Shown: piece by piece, positions 40,036 through 49,648 of the stretch
Layout of the letters: each line of letters opens with the position of its first letter
How positions within the stretch are numbered: the stretch's first letter is position 1
Program-made: the position numbers and the translations under genes
From: a virus
Virus record (IMG/VR): IMGVR_UViG_3300048571_000088
Coordinates: 178,589 to 242,588 of that record
Length of the DNA: 64,000 nt
Reading direction: 5' to 3' (one strand)
The notes under the pieces: model-generated
Told to the model about the DNA's origin: nothing
Databases searched by the model: none
Seen by the model: the letters and a program-made list of their open reading frames with translations, nothing else

Positions 40036-40748
40036 TTAAGAATATACTACAAAACCAGACTTATCAGTTTTAGCGTCACCTTTTGCAACTAAGCCTACAA
40101 CCACTCTTTTTGGATCTTTTGCTCGTAAATCATTTAAATCTCCGTTAATAACAGGAATATCATAAGTAGATATTCTGTAAGTCTCGGGAAGACTCTTATT
40201 AAATACGACTGCAACATTCATACCATTATCTAAAGCTTTAGTTAAGTCTTTATCTGTACTTTCTTCTGAACGTGAATAAGTAAGATGATAGTTAGTTAAA
40301 TTAGTTATTTTTCTATTATGTACTTTAGTATAATCGTAGAATTGAATATCAAGATGAGAGGTAAAGATTGAATACTTTTCCCAAGATATGTCTGAAGTTC
40401 CGTTTAAACGGACAAAAGGCTTAAGATTTGCTTCGCCGCAATATTTTTTAAATAAGATCAAATCTTGATTTAGTTGACTTAAAAATAAATCTCTATCTTC
40501 AAAAAATAACTTAGTTTTTCTTAATCTTGCATTTTTGACGTTTGAAAACTTACCCCTTCCTGCGGTATAAAGACAAGAAGCTTTACATCCGTGCAGACGC
40601 TTTAGGACAGGTATTGTATCCGACTTTCGTCAGACGGTGAAAGATACAGAATAGCTGTAAGTTGATCATCTACATCGCCTTTTACAGTTTTTGTATTTGT
40701 TCCTACAGATAGTAAATGTAGTTTAGAATTTAAAGTAGAGAGTTTCAT
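40036..40748 (-). CDS. GP88-family protein, two CGG skip sites
   Basis: 236 residues after two skips. Start ATG at 40748. The zero frame stops soon after AGT CGG ATA; omitting the C at 40622 and the C at 40591 gives S-G-YNTCPKASA-G-CKASCLYTAGRGKFSNVKNARLRKT (split by the two restored glycines), the Cys-rich signature of phage gene-88-like proteins (NTCP ... GC ... CL ... GRG). Both restored glycines are at family-conserved positions and lie only 10 residues apart. Molecular function of the family is unknown; it is found in many lytic phages. Confidence 0.75.
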
Positions 40749-40802
40749 TAGTGATTTCTTGTAGTATATCTTTTGTTTCTTTTATCTATTTGGTTGATTG
40801 TT

Positions 40803-41288
40803 TTAAACTAAACAATCTGTCAGTACAGGAGGTTTGTATCCTGGTGGTTTAACAACTTTACCACTTTCATTTTTAGTGCACATTCCAGTTTCTGGATCAA
40901 CTTTTGTCATGTTGTTATCATGAACAATATTAAAAGCTTTATCAAGGTCAACCCCAAAAGCTATTGCAGAGCCAGTGTTGATGTACTTAATGTCTGTAAG
41001 ACTATCAACAATTTCTTGCATATTAAGTTGCAAATCATCTACTATGAGCAAGTCAAGAAGTTTTTGAAGTACAGAAAAGTGGATTTGAAAAATGTTATCT
41101 ACGCGAGGAGTTAAACAACTTGCAAAATGTTCAGACAACTCTTCTAAAGCTAGTTTTAATCGTAGCTTTACAGTTTGTACTTCAGCAGCAGAAAGGTTTG
41201 GTAAATTCTTAAATTGAGGTGCTGCAGGATCATATTGACCTGCAGCAATCATAAAAGTTTTTACCTTCTCTAGAGAAGATATAGTCAA
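40803..41288 (-). CDS. MazG-like all-alpha NTP pyrophosphohydrolase
   Basis: A 161-residue protein with the alpha-helical NTP-PPase pattern: KTFMIAAGQ near the start, LKLALEELSEH (acidic metal ligands, about 45), VDSLTDIKYINTG (Asp, about 90) and NIVHDNNMTKVD (about 118), then a KPPGYKPP tail. Such enzymes hydrolyse NTPs or dNTPs to monophosphates and balance nucleotide pools or alarmones during infection. Three bases separate its stop region from the HU gene upstream. Confidence 0.65.
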   Translation of the reverse strand: MTISSLEKVKTFMIAAGQYDPAAPQFKNLPNLSAAEVQTVKLRLKLALEELSEHFASCLTPRVDNIFQIHFSVLQKLLDLLIVDDLQLNMQEIVDSLTDIKYINTGSAIAFGVDLDKAFNIVHDNNMTKVDPETGMCTKNESGKVVKPPGYKPPVLTDCLV

Positions 41289-41291
41289 AAA

Positions 41292-41570
41292 TTACTCGCC
41301 TTTTACAAGAGCTTTAAAAGCTGCTGGAATACGGACACGAACTTTAGAACTTGATGGAATAGTCAAAGCGGCACCAGTTTGTGGATTGCGGCCTTGTTTT
41401 TCAGCTACAGCTACTTTTTCTAGAGTAAGAAATCCAGCAAGAGATACTTTATCGCCTGCAGCAACAGCAGTCATAACGGTTTCAAAAATGTTGGCAACAA
41501 TTTCACCAGCAACTTTTTTAGTTAGGCTGTGATCGGTTGCTACTTTAGTAATTAGGTCTTGTTTATTCAT
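41292..41570 (-). CDS. HU-family DNA-binding protein
   Basis: 92 residues covering the complete HU/IHF fold: two N-terminal helices (DLITKVATDHSLTKKVAGEIV) in short form, and the beta arm GRNPQTGAALTIPSSSKVRV with the conserved GRNP and intercalating Pro. Ends AFKALVKGE. Likely homodimeric, bending DNA in replication or packaging. It overlaps the upstream P-loop gene by 8 bases. Confidence 0.9.
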   Translation of the reverse strand: MNKQDLITKVATDHSLTKKVAGEIVANIFETVMTAVAAGDKVSLAGFLTLEKVAVAEKQGRNPQTGAALTIPSSSKVRVRIPAAFKALVKGE

Positions 41571-42099
41571 GGTGTATTACCTTTTTAGTTAATTTATTAA
41601 TAATTTGACTTACTAGTGAATTATTAGATTCACATGATTCGAATGGTATACGTAAGTCAAGTAACATCTGATACAGATCTGTTGAGTCTTTATCAGATTC
41701 TTTTTCAGTTTGAATCCTACCAAAAGGATCAAATGAGTTCATTCTGTGTAAAAAGAAATTAATATTATTGTACGTATTAAAGTCTCTTTGAACATTCTCT
41801 TGGAGATTAGTGGAAAGAGTTTGATATTTTCTTCCATAAAAACAAGACAAGAGAATGGGTGAATCAGTAATTATAAAATCAAGATTTGAATTTAAAATGC
41901 AATCTATTTTTTCTTTTTGCATATAATATACATGTAACTGATCTTGAAATATATGTGTTTTATTTAGAAAAACTAATTCTTTTGCATATTCAGATACGTA
42001 CTCACATTTAAATCCTAAAAGTTTTAAATGGTATGTTAATCCTAATGCAGTTGTAGTTTTTCCAGCTCCGCTACTTCCAAATAAATTAATTATCTTCAT
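41563..42099 (-). CDS. NadR/AAA_28-like P-loop ATPase
   Basis: 178 residues. N-terminal Walker A FGSSGAGKTTTA (about 6-17), EYAKEL (about 36) and Walker B-like FIITDSPI (about 75), a layout shared by NadR-like nucleotide kinases and the AAA_28 family. Possible substrates are nicotinamide riboside or a nucleotide; I cannot decide. The gene overlaps HU downstream and the AP2/HNH-like gene upstream by a few bases. Confidence 0.6.
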   Translation of the reverse strand: MKIINLFGSSGAGKTTTALGLTYHLKLLGFKCEYVSEYAKELVFLNKTHIFQDQLHVYYMQKEKIDCILNSNLDFIITDSPILLSCFYGRKYQTLSTNLQENVQRDFNTYNNINFFLHRMNSFDPFGRIQTEKESDKDSTDLYQMLLDLRIPFESCESNNSLVSQIINKLTKKVIHHE

Positions 42100-42599
42100 A
42101 TAGTTTTTAAATAATTTTTAATTAGTGTGTACACTACAGGGTCTAAAATAGGCTTATAGTGTTTAAGTTCTTTATTTATTTTTGTTTTTGTAAAATTAAG
42201 ACGTGTTGTACCAGTATCAGACAAGTAACGATTTAAATTCTTAGGTAATAAAACACAAGTCTCTTTTGAGTATATTTTATCACCTACGCTTAAAACATCC
42301 TTATCAAGATCAAATCCACTTTTTTCAATGTTTGAAAATACAGAAACATCTAATAAAAAGTTAGAAAAAGTTTTCCAAGGATCAGAAACTAAAATAGTTC
42401 CTTTACTATTGATGACTCTTGTTTTCATATCTTTCCATTTTCTGTAATACCACAAATAATTGTTTGTTTGATTCCAATTACGTGTAGCTGAACCTTTTAA
42501 GTCATTTACAAAACCATATTTACAAGGCTGTGCAAAAGAATTAAAAGGTAAGAAAATATCATGAACAACTAAGCCATATTTATTGATTACAGTTATCAC
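42096..42599 (-). CDS. Putative HNH/AP2-like homing endonuclease
   Basis: About 167 residues from a GTG at 42599 that overlaps the RecQ C-terminus (the frame extends upstream but would read far into RecQ). The pattern YLWYYRKWKDMKTR ... ILVSDPWKTFSNFL ... LDKDVLSVGDKIYSKETCVLLP (short segments) matches phage HNH-type proteins in which WxxM, WxxF, LDKD and the Tyr-Ser-x-Glu-Thr-Cys stretch are conserved. A selfish DNA role beside recQ is likely. Confidence 0.6.
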   Translation of the reverse strand: MITVINKYGLVVHDIFLPFNSFAQPCKYGFVNDLKGSATRNWNQTNNYLWYYRKWKDMKTRVINSKGTILVSDPWKTFSNFLLDVSVFSNIEKSGFDLDKDVLSVGDKIYSKETCVLLPKNLNRYLSDTGTTRLNFTKTKINKELKHYKPILDPVVYTLIKNYLKTI

Positions 42600-44029
42600 A
42601 AGACCCACAATATGTTGGAGGTGATTCTCCAAAGTAAGTTAAAATTTTTGAGCGACGACAAAGACTAGTTTCACAGTAATTACGTACTTTCAATAGTTTT
42701 TCAGAATTTATTGAAATTCTAGCAGGATCATTAAGAGTTTTTCTTAGTAACCACTGATTAAGTTGATAATCTTTAAAACTATATAGCACATAAGAGTTAG
42801 CTGGTTTTCCATCTCGGGAAGCCCTGCCAGACATCTGACTTAATTCTTCCATTGAGTTTGGCATATCAACATTAATAACATATCTGACATCAGATCTGTC
42901 AATACCCATACCAAAAGCAACAGTAGCTATAATTAAATTTAAAGTCTTATTAATGTACTTTTCTTGTATTGCTTCTTTATCTTTGACTCTCATACCAGCG
43001 TGAAAAAATGAACAATTAATTCCTTTACTTAAAAGAAACTTTTCCATATCTTCACACTTATTTCTTGTTCCACAATATATAATTCCACAAGTAGTTAACC
43101 CTTCGTGTTTAATTATATCTAAAGTCTGTCGATACTCTTCAGATTTAGGAAATACAGAATAAGAAATATTAGGTCTGTCTAATTTATGAGTATAAAGTTT
43201 ATACGACCCTTCAGTAAAAGACAATGTTTCTCTCATATCTGATAAAGTTACAGGGTCTGCAGTTGCAGTCAAAGCTATAATTGGAACTGGTTTTAATAGT
43301 TCTCGTATCTTAGAAATCTGTCGATACTTAGGACGGAACGAAGTACCCCAAGAAGAAATACAATGTCCGCTCATCAATTGCAATAAAAGACAAATTAACG
43401 TGATTATTTATTAGTTCTATAACACTATTATTTAACAGTGTTTCAGGAGCTAAATATAACATCTTTATTGGTAATACTCTTTTTTGTATCTCAATAACAT
43501 ATTCTAAAAAATCAGGATAGTCTTGATAGTAAAGTAAAGAGGTATCAACTTTAAGTAATATATCTTTAATTATAGGGACAGAAGTAGAATCAAGTTGTTT
43601 AAATCTTGACTTAAACTCAACCATATTTTCTACTTCAGGAATTTTAAATAATTTATAAGTTCTTTTAGTCATTAGTTTCGATATCTTTACAATCTCACTA
43701 ACCCCTCCAAGACCTTTTAAATCCTCTAAGATCTTTGTTTGCTCTTTGATTCCTTGAGTGCTATTAATAGTTTCAGCCCTAACTCCTTTACTTCGTAATG
43801 CCTGGATTTGATCGCCGCATTAAACTGAGTAAAGGAGTAATAACGATAGAAGTACCTTCAAACATAAGAGAAGGTACTTGATACACTACAGATTTACCCA
43901 TTCCGCGTAGGAGCTAGAAACAGAACATCATTCCCGCTTTAGCAAGGACTCTACAGCTTCCTTTTGTTTTCCGTCGGAATCCGGTCATGACCGCCAATAC
44001 TGTTTTAATATTTGTTCTGATGTGGTCAT
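42580..44029 (-). CDS. recQ: RecQ-family DNA helicase with seven CGG skip sites
   Basis: 3'-5' helicase of 480 residues after seven skips (C at 43993, 43983, 43973, 43936, 43905, 43817, 43369). The start ATG overlaps the upstream stop. Skipping yields QYWGHDGFRGKQKEAVE, LLKGNDVLFLAPTGMGKS (Walker A 40-45), LLSLMGDQIQALRSKGVRAE, then motif II IDEGHCISSWGTSFRP (217-220). Helicase motifs IV-VI follow (IYCGTRNKCE, ATVAFGMGID, QMSGRASRDG) and a zinc-binding C ... CGSCDNC end. In the zero frame the N-terminal 115 codons are unreadable and no ORF caller would find them. Gly41 is the Walker A glycine. Position 219 is normally Ala (DEAH). Confidence 0.88.
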
Positions 44030-44988
44030 AAATACCTTTTTACATACTCAGATTTATTTATTTTATATATAATAGAACCTGCATTTTCAACAGCAACTAT
44101 TTCACCTTTGGACATTCTTTCCATGATTTTAGAATGGTTTGTTGGATCTCTTGATTTTACTAGTCCAGTAGTTGTTTCGTAATTCATAAAACCAGCACCT
44201 TCCCAAGAAACATACTCGAATCCTAGTTGAGATAAAGAATTACCAGAGTTGTGACAAGCGTCAACAATAAAGACAATCTTTTCAGGAATTACGTTTTTAC
44301 TTCCTATTTCTACTGCATCATAATTCATTAAAAAATGTTTTAAGCATTTAGAAGCTGCACCAATAATATTATAATTAGCTAGTGTACCTACACGTATAAT
44401 TTCTATATCATATAAAGTCTTAGAAAAGAAAGGATGTCCAAAAGTATACAAAAATACAATAGTACCTTTTGATAATCCTGCTTTATCTTTTTTAAGTTTT
44501 AAAGCTAAATTAACACTAGAGGAACGATAACCATAGAAACAATTAGTCTCTAAAAAAGGTCTAGCTTCTTTGTTACTAATTTCTACGACTTCACAGTCTC
44601 TGGCATAAATTGTATTACTTTTTAAAAGAGTATTAGTAGCATATCTAATGTAAGATTTTAAAACAGTTTGTTTTCTAAAGTATCCATTATCAGAAGAACC
44701 CCATTCAAAATCTTTTATCCATATTGTACGAATACCTTCAGACAAATTCAATTGACTTAATTTAATAAAGTAACCAGATTTTATTCCAGAAATACCAAAC
44801 CTTTTGGTATAGTCTTTCTTATACAACCAACTATCAACATATCTTAACTCAAGATTAAAAAAAGGAATTTCAAATACAGATAATTCATTAAATAAAGTCG
44901 ATTTTGAACTTATTGTATATACAATATTAAGATCAGTTAAGAAATCAGATATCTCTTGTATTTGTTTTTTATGATCATAAAAATTCAT
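44026..44988 (-). CDS. Homing-endonuclease-associated protein, GNAT-like C-terminal domain
   Basis: A 320-residue protein resembling the C-terminal domain often fused to phage homing endonucleases: EISNKEARPFLETNCFYGYR, then IVFLYTFGHPFF, YDIEIIRVGTL and IIGAASKCLKHFL, with the conserved E-x2-N-H/C-x-G and gGasKl pattern. The nuclease part may be supplied by the adjacent GIY-YIG gene, whose end it overlaps by 14 bases. Function of this domain is not established. Confidence 0.55.
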   Translation of the reverse strand: MNFYDHKKQIQEISDFLTDLNIVYTISSKSTLFNELSVFEIPFFNLELRYVDSWLYKKDYTKRFGISGIKSGYFIKLSQLNLSEGIRTIWIKDFEWGSSDNGYFRKQTVLKSYIRYATNTLLKSNTIYARDCEVVEISNKEARPFLETNCFYGYRSSSVNLALKLKKDKAGLSKGTIVFLYTFGHPFFSKTLYDIEIIRVGTLANYNIIGAASKCLKHFLMNYDAVEIGSKNVIPEKIVFIVDACHNSGNSLSQLGFEYVSWEGAGFMNYETTTGLVKSRDPTNHSKIMERMSKGEIVAVENAGSIIYKINKSEYVKRYL

Positions 44989-45731
44989 CTATTATTTCCA
45001 TGTTAAAACACTCATACATACCTCCAAAAGAAATTAAAGGAATATATTTATAACTTTTATATTTATTATGTAAATTTAATTCTTGTTGCCAGCACTTTTC
45101 TGCGCTTAAGTAAGTATATTCTTTAAGTATAGTATACTTGTAGGGAAATCGAGTATTACCACCAAAAAGACCAAATCTATTTTGTACTTTAAGAAAAGTC
45201 CTTCCAATTTTAATAAACTTTTCATCGGTATCTTCAGAAAAACATTTAATAATGTAAACTTTAAAACTATCAAAATCCTTAGAAGTAGATGCTAATCGAG
45301 TCCAAGAAGTTTTATTAAACCCAGAAGAATCTATAGCACATTGCTTACAACCTCTTCCTGTTAAATGATTAGCAGGCGATTGTTTAAATTGTCCGATGAA
45401 CTCTACAAACAATCTCAATAGGTTTGTGAGCAGATACATAAAGACCTGTATATAAGTAATTAGTACCCCAAAGAGAAGTAGCTTCTTTAATCCAAGTATC
45501 TTGAGACTTTGCTCTGATATCTTTGTAACAAAGTAAACAACCTTTACCTCCAGCCATATGGTATTTAGGCTTACAAGTAAATATCCCATGAACAGGACAG
45601 ATAACTTTAATATCTGTCATTGTATGTATAATTTCTTCTGGGTATTGATACTTATAATTATGTGCTTTATTAGATCTTTCTAAAAATACTTTGTGAGTTA
45701 CTTTTGCCAAAATTGTCTCATAAAAGTTCAT
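44975..45731 (-). CDS. GIY-YIG homing endonuclease with zinc ribbons, one CGG skip site
   Basis: 251 residues after one skip. N-terminal zinc-ribbon repeats (CPVHGIF ... GCLLC; CRVH-G-QFKQSPANHL ... GCKQC) are followed by a T5orf172/GIY-YIG-like nuclease (FKVYIIKCF ... FIKIGRT ... PYKYTILKEY ... WQQELNLH). In the zero frame it breaks at CAT CGG ACA; omitting the C at 45395 restores the second C-x2-H-G ribbon, in which the Gly matches that of the first ribbon. The ATG overlaps the exonuclease stop by 14 bases, the classic placement of a free-standing homing gene. Confidence 0.75.
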
Positions 45732-46715
45732 ATTTTATTAGAACATTTTTAGCATCAATTCTATCTAGATCCCATCTTCTCATGTGAACTACATCTACAT
45801 AAGTTTGAAGAATATCTACCCACGTACCTTTATGAGTAATGCCTTGCCAATCCGTCCACTCTGAAATAGAGTCATAATGAATTTTATATTCAGCAGCTAA
45901 TACTGTCCAAGCTTCTTTGTCGTCTTTACAATCTTTAAGTAAATTATATACTTTATAATCAGTATAGACTTTAGGAAAAGGATGGTAGCTGTCGATTTTG
46001 TCGCCTAAGACACATTGGCTATAGAACCAAAGTCTTCCGTGCCCTTCTAGTTTATAAGATTTTTTACCTGAAGTAGAGATTTTTGTAATCAATTCAATAT
46101 GACCGAGGCCATTACAATCTGTAAGAGTTTCCTTTCGTGGGTTATATAACCAACCTGGAGTTTGTTTAGCATCCTTATCTTCCGTTACAACTATAACGGA
46201 CTGATCCTTTCTCCCTTCGTATTGATATTTACTAATTAGGTCATCAGCTTCTTCATACTCAGAATATTCAGTTGTATACATACTTCCGTAATAAGTTTCT
46301 AACTTCTTTTAAGCAGTTTGGTCTAAAAGCACCAGAACGATCCTTATATTTAGAAAACAAAGGAAGGTCGTTTCTGAAATTAGTCGCACCGCCCATTACA
46401 ATCACTACATCAGTGGTGCCAGTAGCTCGTTTAAACTTATTAACTTTTCCATTAATAATAGCTCTTGCAGAAGAAAGATACTTATCATTTTTATTTCTTT
46501 GGCAGTCTTCTATAGTATAACCTTCTTTACTTATTAAGTATTCAGGATAATATTTTTTAAAGTCTGTGATATTATCATATTCAGCTATATTTCCGTTGAG
46601 GATCAGCAGCAGTGATATATCGTTGTGTTACTGCAGAGCTAGCTAAAAAAGCTAAAAAATCTCCGTCAATAACGAGTAATTTTCTATTACTATTGTTAAT
46701 GTTGCATTTCCTCAA
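45718..46715 (-). CDS. FEN/PIN-type 5'-3' exonuclease, two CGG skip sites
   Basis: 331 residues after two skips. The best start is a TTG at 46715 (LRKCNINNSN-RKLLVIDGDF); no ATG is in frame, so this is uncertain. Omitting the C at 46595 gives DPQ-G-NIAEYDN and omitting the C at 46288 gives RNLL-G-SMYTTEYSE, joining the acidic cluster EYEEADDL. Other motifs: VVTEDKD and CVLGDKIDSY, typical of T7 gp6/T5 D15 flap exonucleases that remove RNA primers and 5' flaps. The zero frame would leave only the C-terminal 187 residues as an ORF, lacking the first Asp (IDGD). Confidence 0.8.
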
Positions 46716-46784
46716 TAAGAGATTGATAGCATTCAGACATACTGCCAAGTATTATTTTTGGTGTATATCTTAGCTGTTTATATT

Positions 46785-46814
46785 ACTTGAGCAATTTATC
46801 TTTGCGTCTCAAGT
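46785..46814. other. Inverted repeat in the gap upstream of the exonuclease
   Basis: ACTTGAG at 46785-46791 and CTCAAGT at 46808-46814 form a 7-bp stem with a 16-base loop inside the 135-base gap 46716-46850. On the + strand it is followed by TTTTT, on the minus strand by AATATAAA. It could be a terminator for antisense transcription, an operator or an mRNA leader hairpin. No further feature is visible in this gap. Confidence 0.3.
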
Positions 46815-46850
46815 TTTTAAATACTTAGATTCTATTTTTATACTTCATTA

Positions 46851-48596
46851 CTACAAAATTCTAGCATATCCATTACCATACACGCGCAAACAACCGTCTT
46901 TTTCTATTTGTGAAGTTTTGGTTACACTCATAAAAGAAGGAAAGAGATACATTGACGATTCAGTTACAAAATGACTCTGTAAATCTAGATTAACAATTAA
47001 ATCAGTAATACCTAATTGCGCACATGTTTGTACTAAATCACTAACGGAGAGTAATACAGAATAAGAAAACACATGATACTTATTAACCTTAAACACAGAG
47101 CACACTAATTGAGAGTCTTTATAAAATTGATAGCTTCTTGTAGAATCACAAAGACTAACAAAAAGCTTTGTATTGTTTTCCTCGTGAAACTTTGATAACT
47201 CACTAAAAGTTAAATTATCAACTAATAAAGTACAATCACTTAAATGTACTGGAGTATTATTTTCTACGTTCAATAGTAGTTTAATATGTTGTTTATACAC
47301 ATTTTGTTTATTCTTATCCAGCCAGTAAAAATCGTATATACTAATTAGTATTACACCATTGTCTTTACATACTTTCCATTTCTCAAAATGATATGTCTTA
47401 TCTTTAAGTGTACTATCAAGAAAAGAAGAAACACCATAACTACTATGATGAAAAATACTTCCATTGTACTCTATAGCTAAATTAAGCGAAGGTAAATACA
47501 AATCTAATTCCTTCCCTAATAACCAAGAAGGTCTGTAAGAAGGAATTATTAAAGTTTTAGAGTCTAATGTAGTGATATAAGAAGCCAACTCTAGCTCAGG
47601 TTTAGATACACTAAAAGAACACTTAGGACAAGGATTGATAGATTGAAGTACTCGATAAGCAGGTTTTGTAAATTCGCCATGTTTATTACAAGACAAAGTA
47701 ACTAAAGAGTGTGAACCTTTGTAAACTAAGTTTGTTAAGTCGTACTTAGACTTATCATGTACTTTTTCAAACTTATCTAAAAATAAAGAAGTTTGAAAAT
47801 ACTTATCATCTAACTGGCAACGATTGCATCCTAGTCTATAAAAAGAAAATGCAGTTTTAGTTATGTCACCATGTACCACACAAGTGATTGTTGCAGGATT
47901 AATTGAGCCTGTATAAACAGTCTTATCAAAAGTAAATTTACAAGGATATTTTGCCTCTATCTTTTTAATAAAAGATTCTGTTGTAATTTTTAAACTCCTT
48001 TTTTCTTGGCTGCATTTATTACAACCAATTCCTCTTAATAAGGTACTAACTACTTTACTAAAATGACCATGAGTTTTACAAATAATATCTACTTTTGAAC
48101 TAGAACTGGTATAATTAAAAACAGAGTAATCATACTTATCAGGATATAATCCCTCAAGTTTTAAAATCATCTGTGAAGTTTTATCTAAAGATTTTACATT
48201 GTTTTCTTTCTTACAAGCTAAACAACCATATTTTAAAAAACTTTTAGGTGTGTTTGATAGTCTGCCGTGTACACTACAATTTATAATTAATTTTGTTTCA
48301 GAGTTAATAAATAAAGATTCACTAGGAATAGAAAGAGAAGGCCAACGAGAAATTAATTTCTCTTTAAACTGAATAAGTTTGCTAATTTTATTAGTTTGTA
48401 TAAGTTTATTTTTAATACAGTATTTACAACCTCTGGTACGAATAATAGTTCTACCGACTTTAGTAAATGTGTGAGAATGTACTAAACAAGTTATTGTTGT
48501 TGGCTCTCTATCATTAGTATAAAATATATTATCAAAATCAAATGAGTTGCATCCATATAACTCAGTTAATTTCTCAATATATTTTTCTTTAATCAT
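46851..48596 (-). CDS. Free-standing homing endonuclease with multiple zinc ribbons
   Basis: 581 residues from the ATG at 48596, which overlaps the recA stop; the open frame to 48629 would run through CTA CGG inside recA and is not used. At least five zinc-ribbon units (CLVHSHT ... CKYC; CSVHGRL ... CLAC; CKTHGHF ... CNKC; CVVHGDI ... CNRC; CNKHGEF ... CPKC) precede an EDxHD-like nuclease (RPSWLLGKELDLYLPSLN; LAIEYNGSIFHHS) and a C-terminal accessory domain. It is a paralogue of the protein at 22052. Unlike that gene it needs no CGG skip. Confidence 0.75.
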   Translation of the reverse strand: MIKEKYIEKLTELYGCNSFDFDNIFYTNDREPTTITCLVHSHTFTKVGRTIIRTRGCKYCIKNKLIQTNKISKLIQFKEKLISRWPSLSIPSESLFINSETKLIINCSVHGRLSNTPKSFLKYGCLACKKENNVKSLDKTSQMILKLEGLYPDKYDYSVFNYTSSSSKVDIICKTHGHFSKVVSTLLRGIGCNKCSQEKRSLKITTESFIKKIEAKYPCKFTFDKTVYTGSINPATITCVVHGDITKTAFSFYRLGCNRCQLDDKYFQTSLFLDKFEKVHDKSKYDLTNLVYKGSHSLVTLSCNKHGEFTKPAYRVLQSINPCPKCSFSVSKPELELASYITTLDSKTLIIPSYRPSWLLGKELDLYLPSLNLAIEYNGSIFHHSSYGVSSFLDSTLKDKTYHFEKWKVCKDNGVILISIYDFYWLDKNKQNVYKQHIKLLLNVENNTPVHLSDCTLLVDNLTFSELSKFHEENNTKLFVSLCDSTRSYQFYKDSQLVCSVFKVNKYHVFSYSVLLSVSDLVQTCAQLGITDLIVNLDLQSHFVTESSMYLFPSFMSVTKTSQIEKDGCLRVYGNGYARIL

Positions 48597-49643
48597 CCGT
48601 AGGCTCAGAAGCTTCTTCAGGTGTTTCAATTACATTACTAGGTTTTTCAAATAGTTTAGACTTCAAATAAGCTAACTCATTTGAATTTTCTCTATAGTAA
48701 TCATAGACACTACTTCGTCCTTGAAACTTTTCTGCTTCTCCAGACATAGTGGTTATATTAAACCAAGCACCACCTTGTCTGATCACACCTTTATCGACTC
48801 CGACATCTACAGCTTCGACAACTTGGTCAATACCTTCACCAAAGATGAGAGAGATTTCTGTCACCTTATAAGGATTATTTAACCTATTCTTAATTGTCTT
48901 TGCACGAATAATTTGTCCAATAGGTTCATCACCTTTCTTAATCCAATCTTTTCTTGAAACAGAAATGCGCAATGAAGGGAAGAATTTTACTGATTCGCCT
49001 CCAGGACTTACAGAAGGCGCTCCGATATTGACCTAGGTTCCTTCTAATTTGATTGACAAATAAGATAGCGGTATTAGTTTTCTTTGAAGAAGACGTAAGA
49101 TTTTTCATAGGTGCAGCTAACAAACGAGCTAGAACAGCCATATGTTGGTCTCCTACATCTCCATTAACTTCTTGCTCAGTACGTAAAGAGGCAATTGAAT
49201 CTAGTATAATAACTGAACAAATACCAGCCTCACAGAATTCCTCCATAACTGTCAGAGCTTGTACTCCGGAATCAGGCTGAATCAATAGAAAACGATCTTC
49301 TGAAGTATCTAAACCAAGTTTACGTGAATATTCCAGGTCAAAACATTGTTCACAATCGACGTAAACTACTAATTCATCGGGGTACTGTCGTTGGGCATTA
49401 GCAGCAATTAAAGAACAAAGAGTACTTTTTCCAGCACCAGAATCACCCCCCAACTCTATAAGTCGACCACGGGGGATTCCAGGAACACCAATAATAGCAT
49501 CCAATTTTAAACTTCCAGTTGATATAGCATCAATAGGAGGAATATTTTTAGGATCTACAATAAATTCAGAACCGATATTTTTTCTTTAACTTGTTAACAA
49601 CTCCACTAACAATCTTTTTACGATCACTAATTGATAATGTCAT
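48589..49643 (-). CDS. recA: RecA/UvsX-like recombinase, two CGG skip sites
   Basis: Strand-exchange recombinase, 350 residues after two skips. ATG at 49643. Omitting the C at 49574 gives KKKY-G-SEFIVDPKNIPP and leads into ISTGSLKLDAIIGVPGIPRG (two words); omitting the C at 49024 gives NLGQY-G-APSVSPGGESVKFF, the loop L2 region in which RecA has the same Gly and Gly-Gly. Walker A is GGDSGAGKST (65-74), Walker B VIILDSIAS, and the NQIR motif precedes L2. The acidic C-terminus ends EPTDD. The zero frame shows only the central third. Confidence 0.9.
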
Positions 49644-49648
49644 GTATA

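Noticed and set aside
40440-40800. Non-coding gap between 40461 and 40803
   Set aside because: Most of it (to 40748) is the N-terminal half of the GP88-like gene once two CGG sites are skipped.
46695-46740. ATG at 46740 as the exonuclease start
   Set aside because: It opens only 14 codons in a different frame and has no CGG to link it to the exonuclease frame; the TTG at 46715 is in the correct frame.
48589-48629. N-terminal extension of the homing endonuclease to 48629
   Set aside because: It lies wholly inside recA in another frame; the ATG at 48596 overlapping the recA stop is a normal coupled start.
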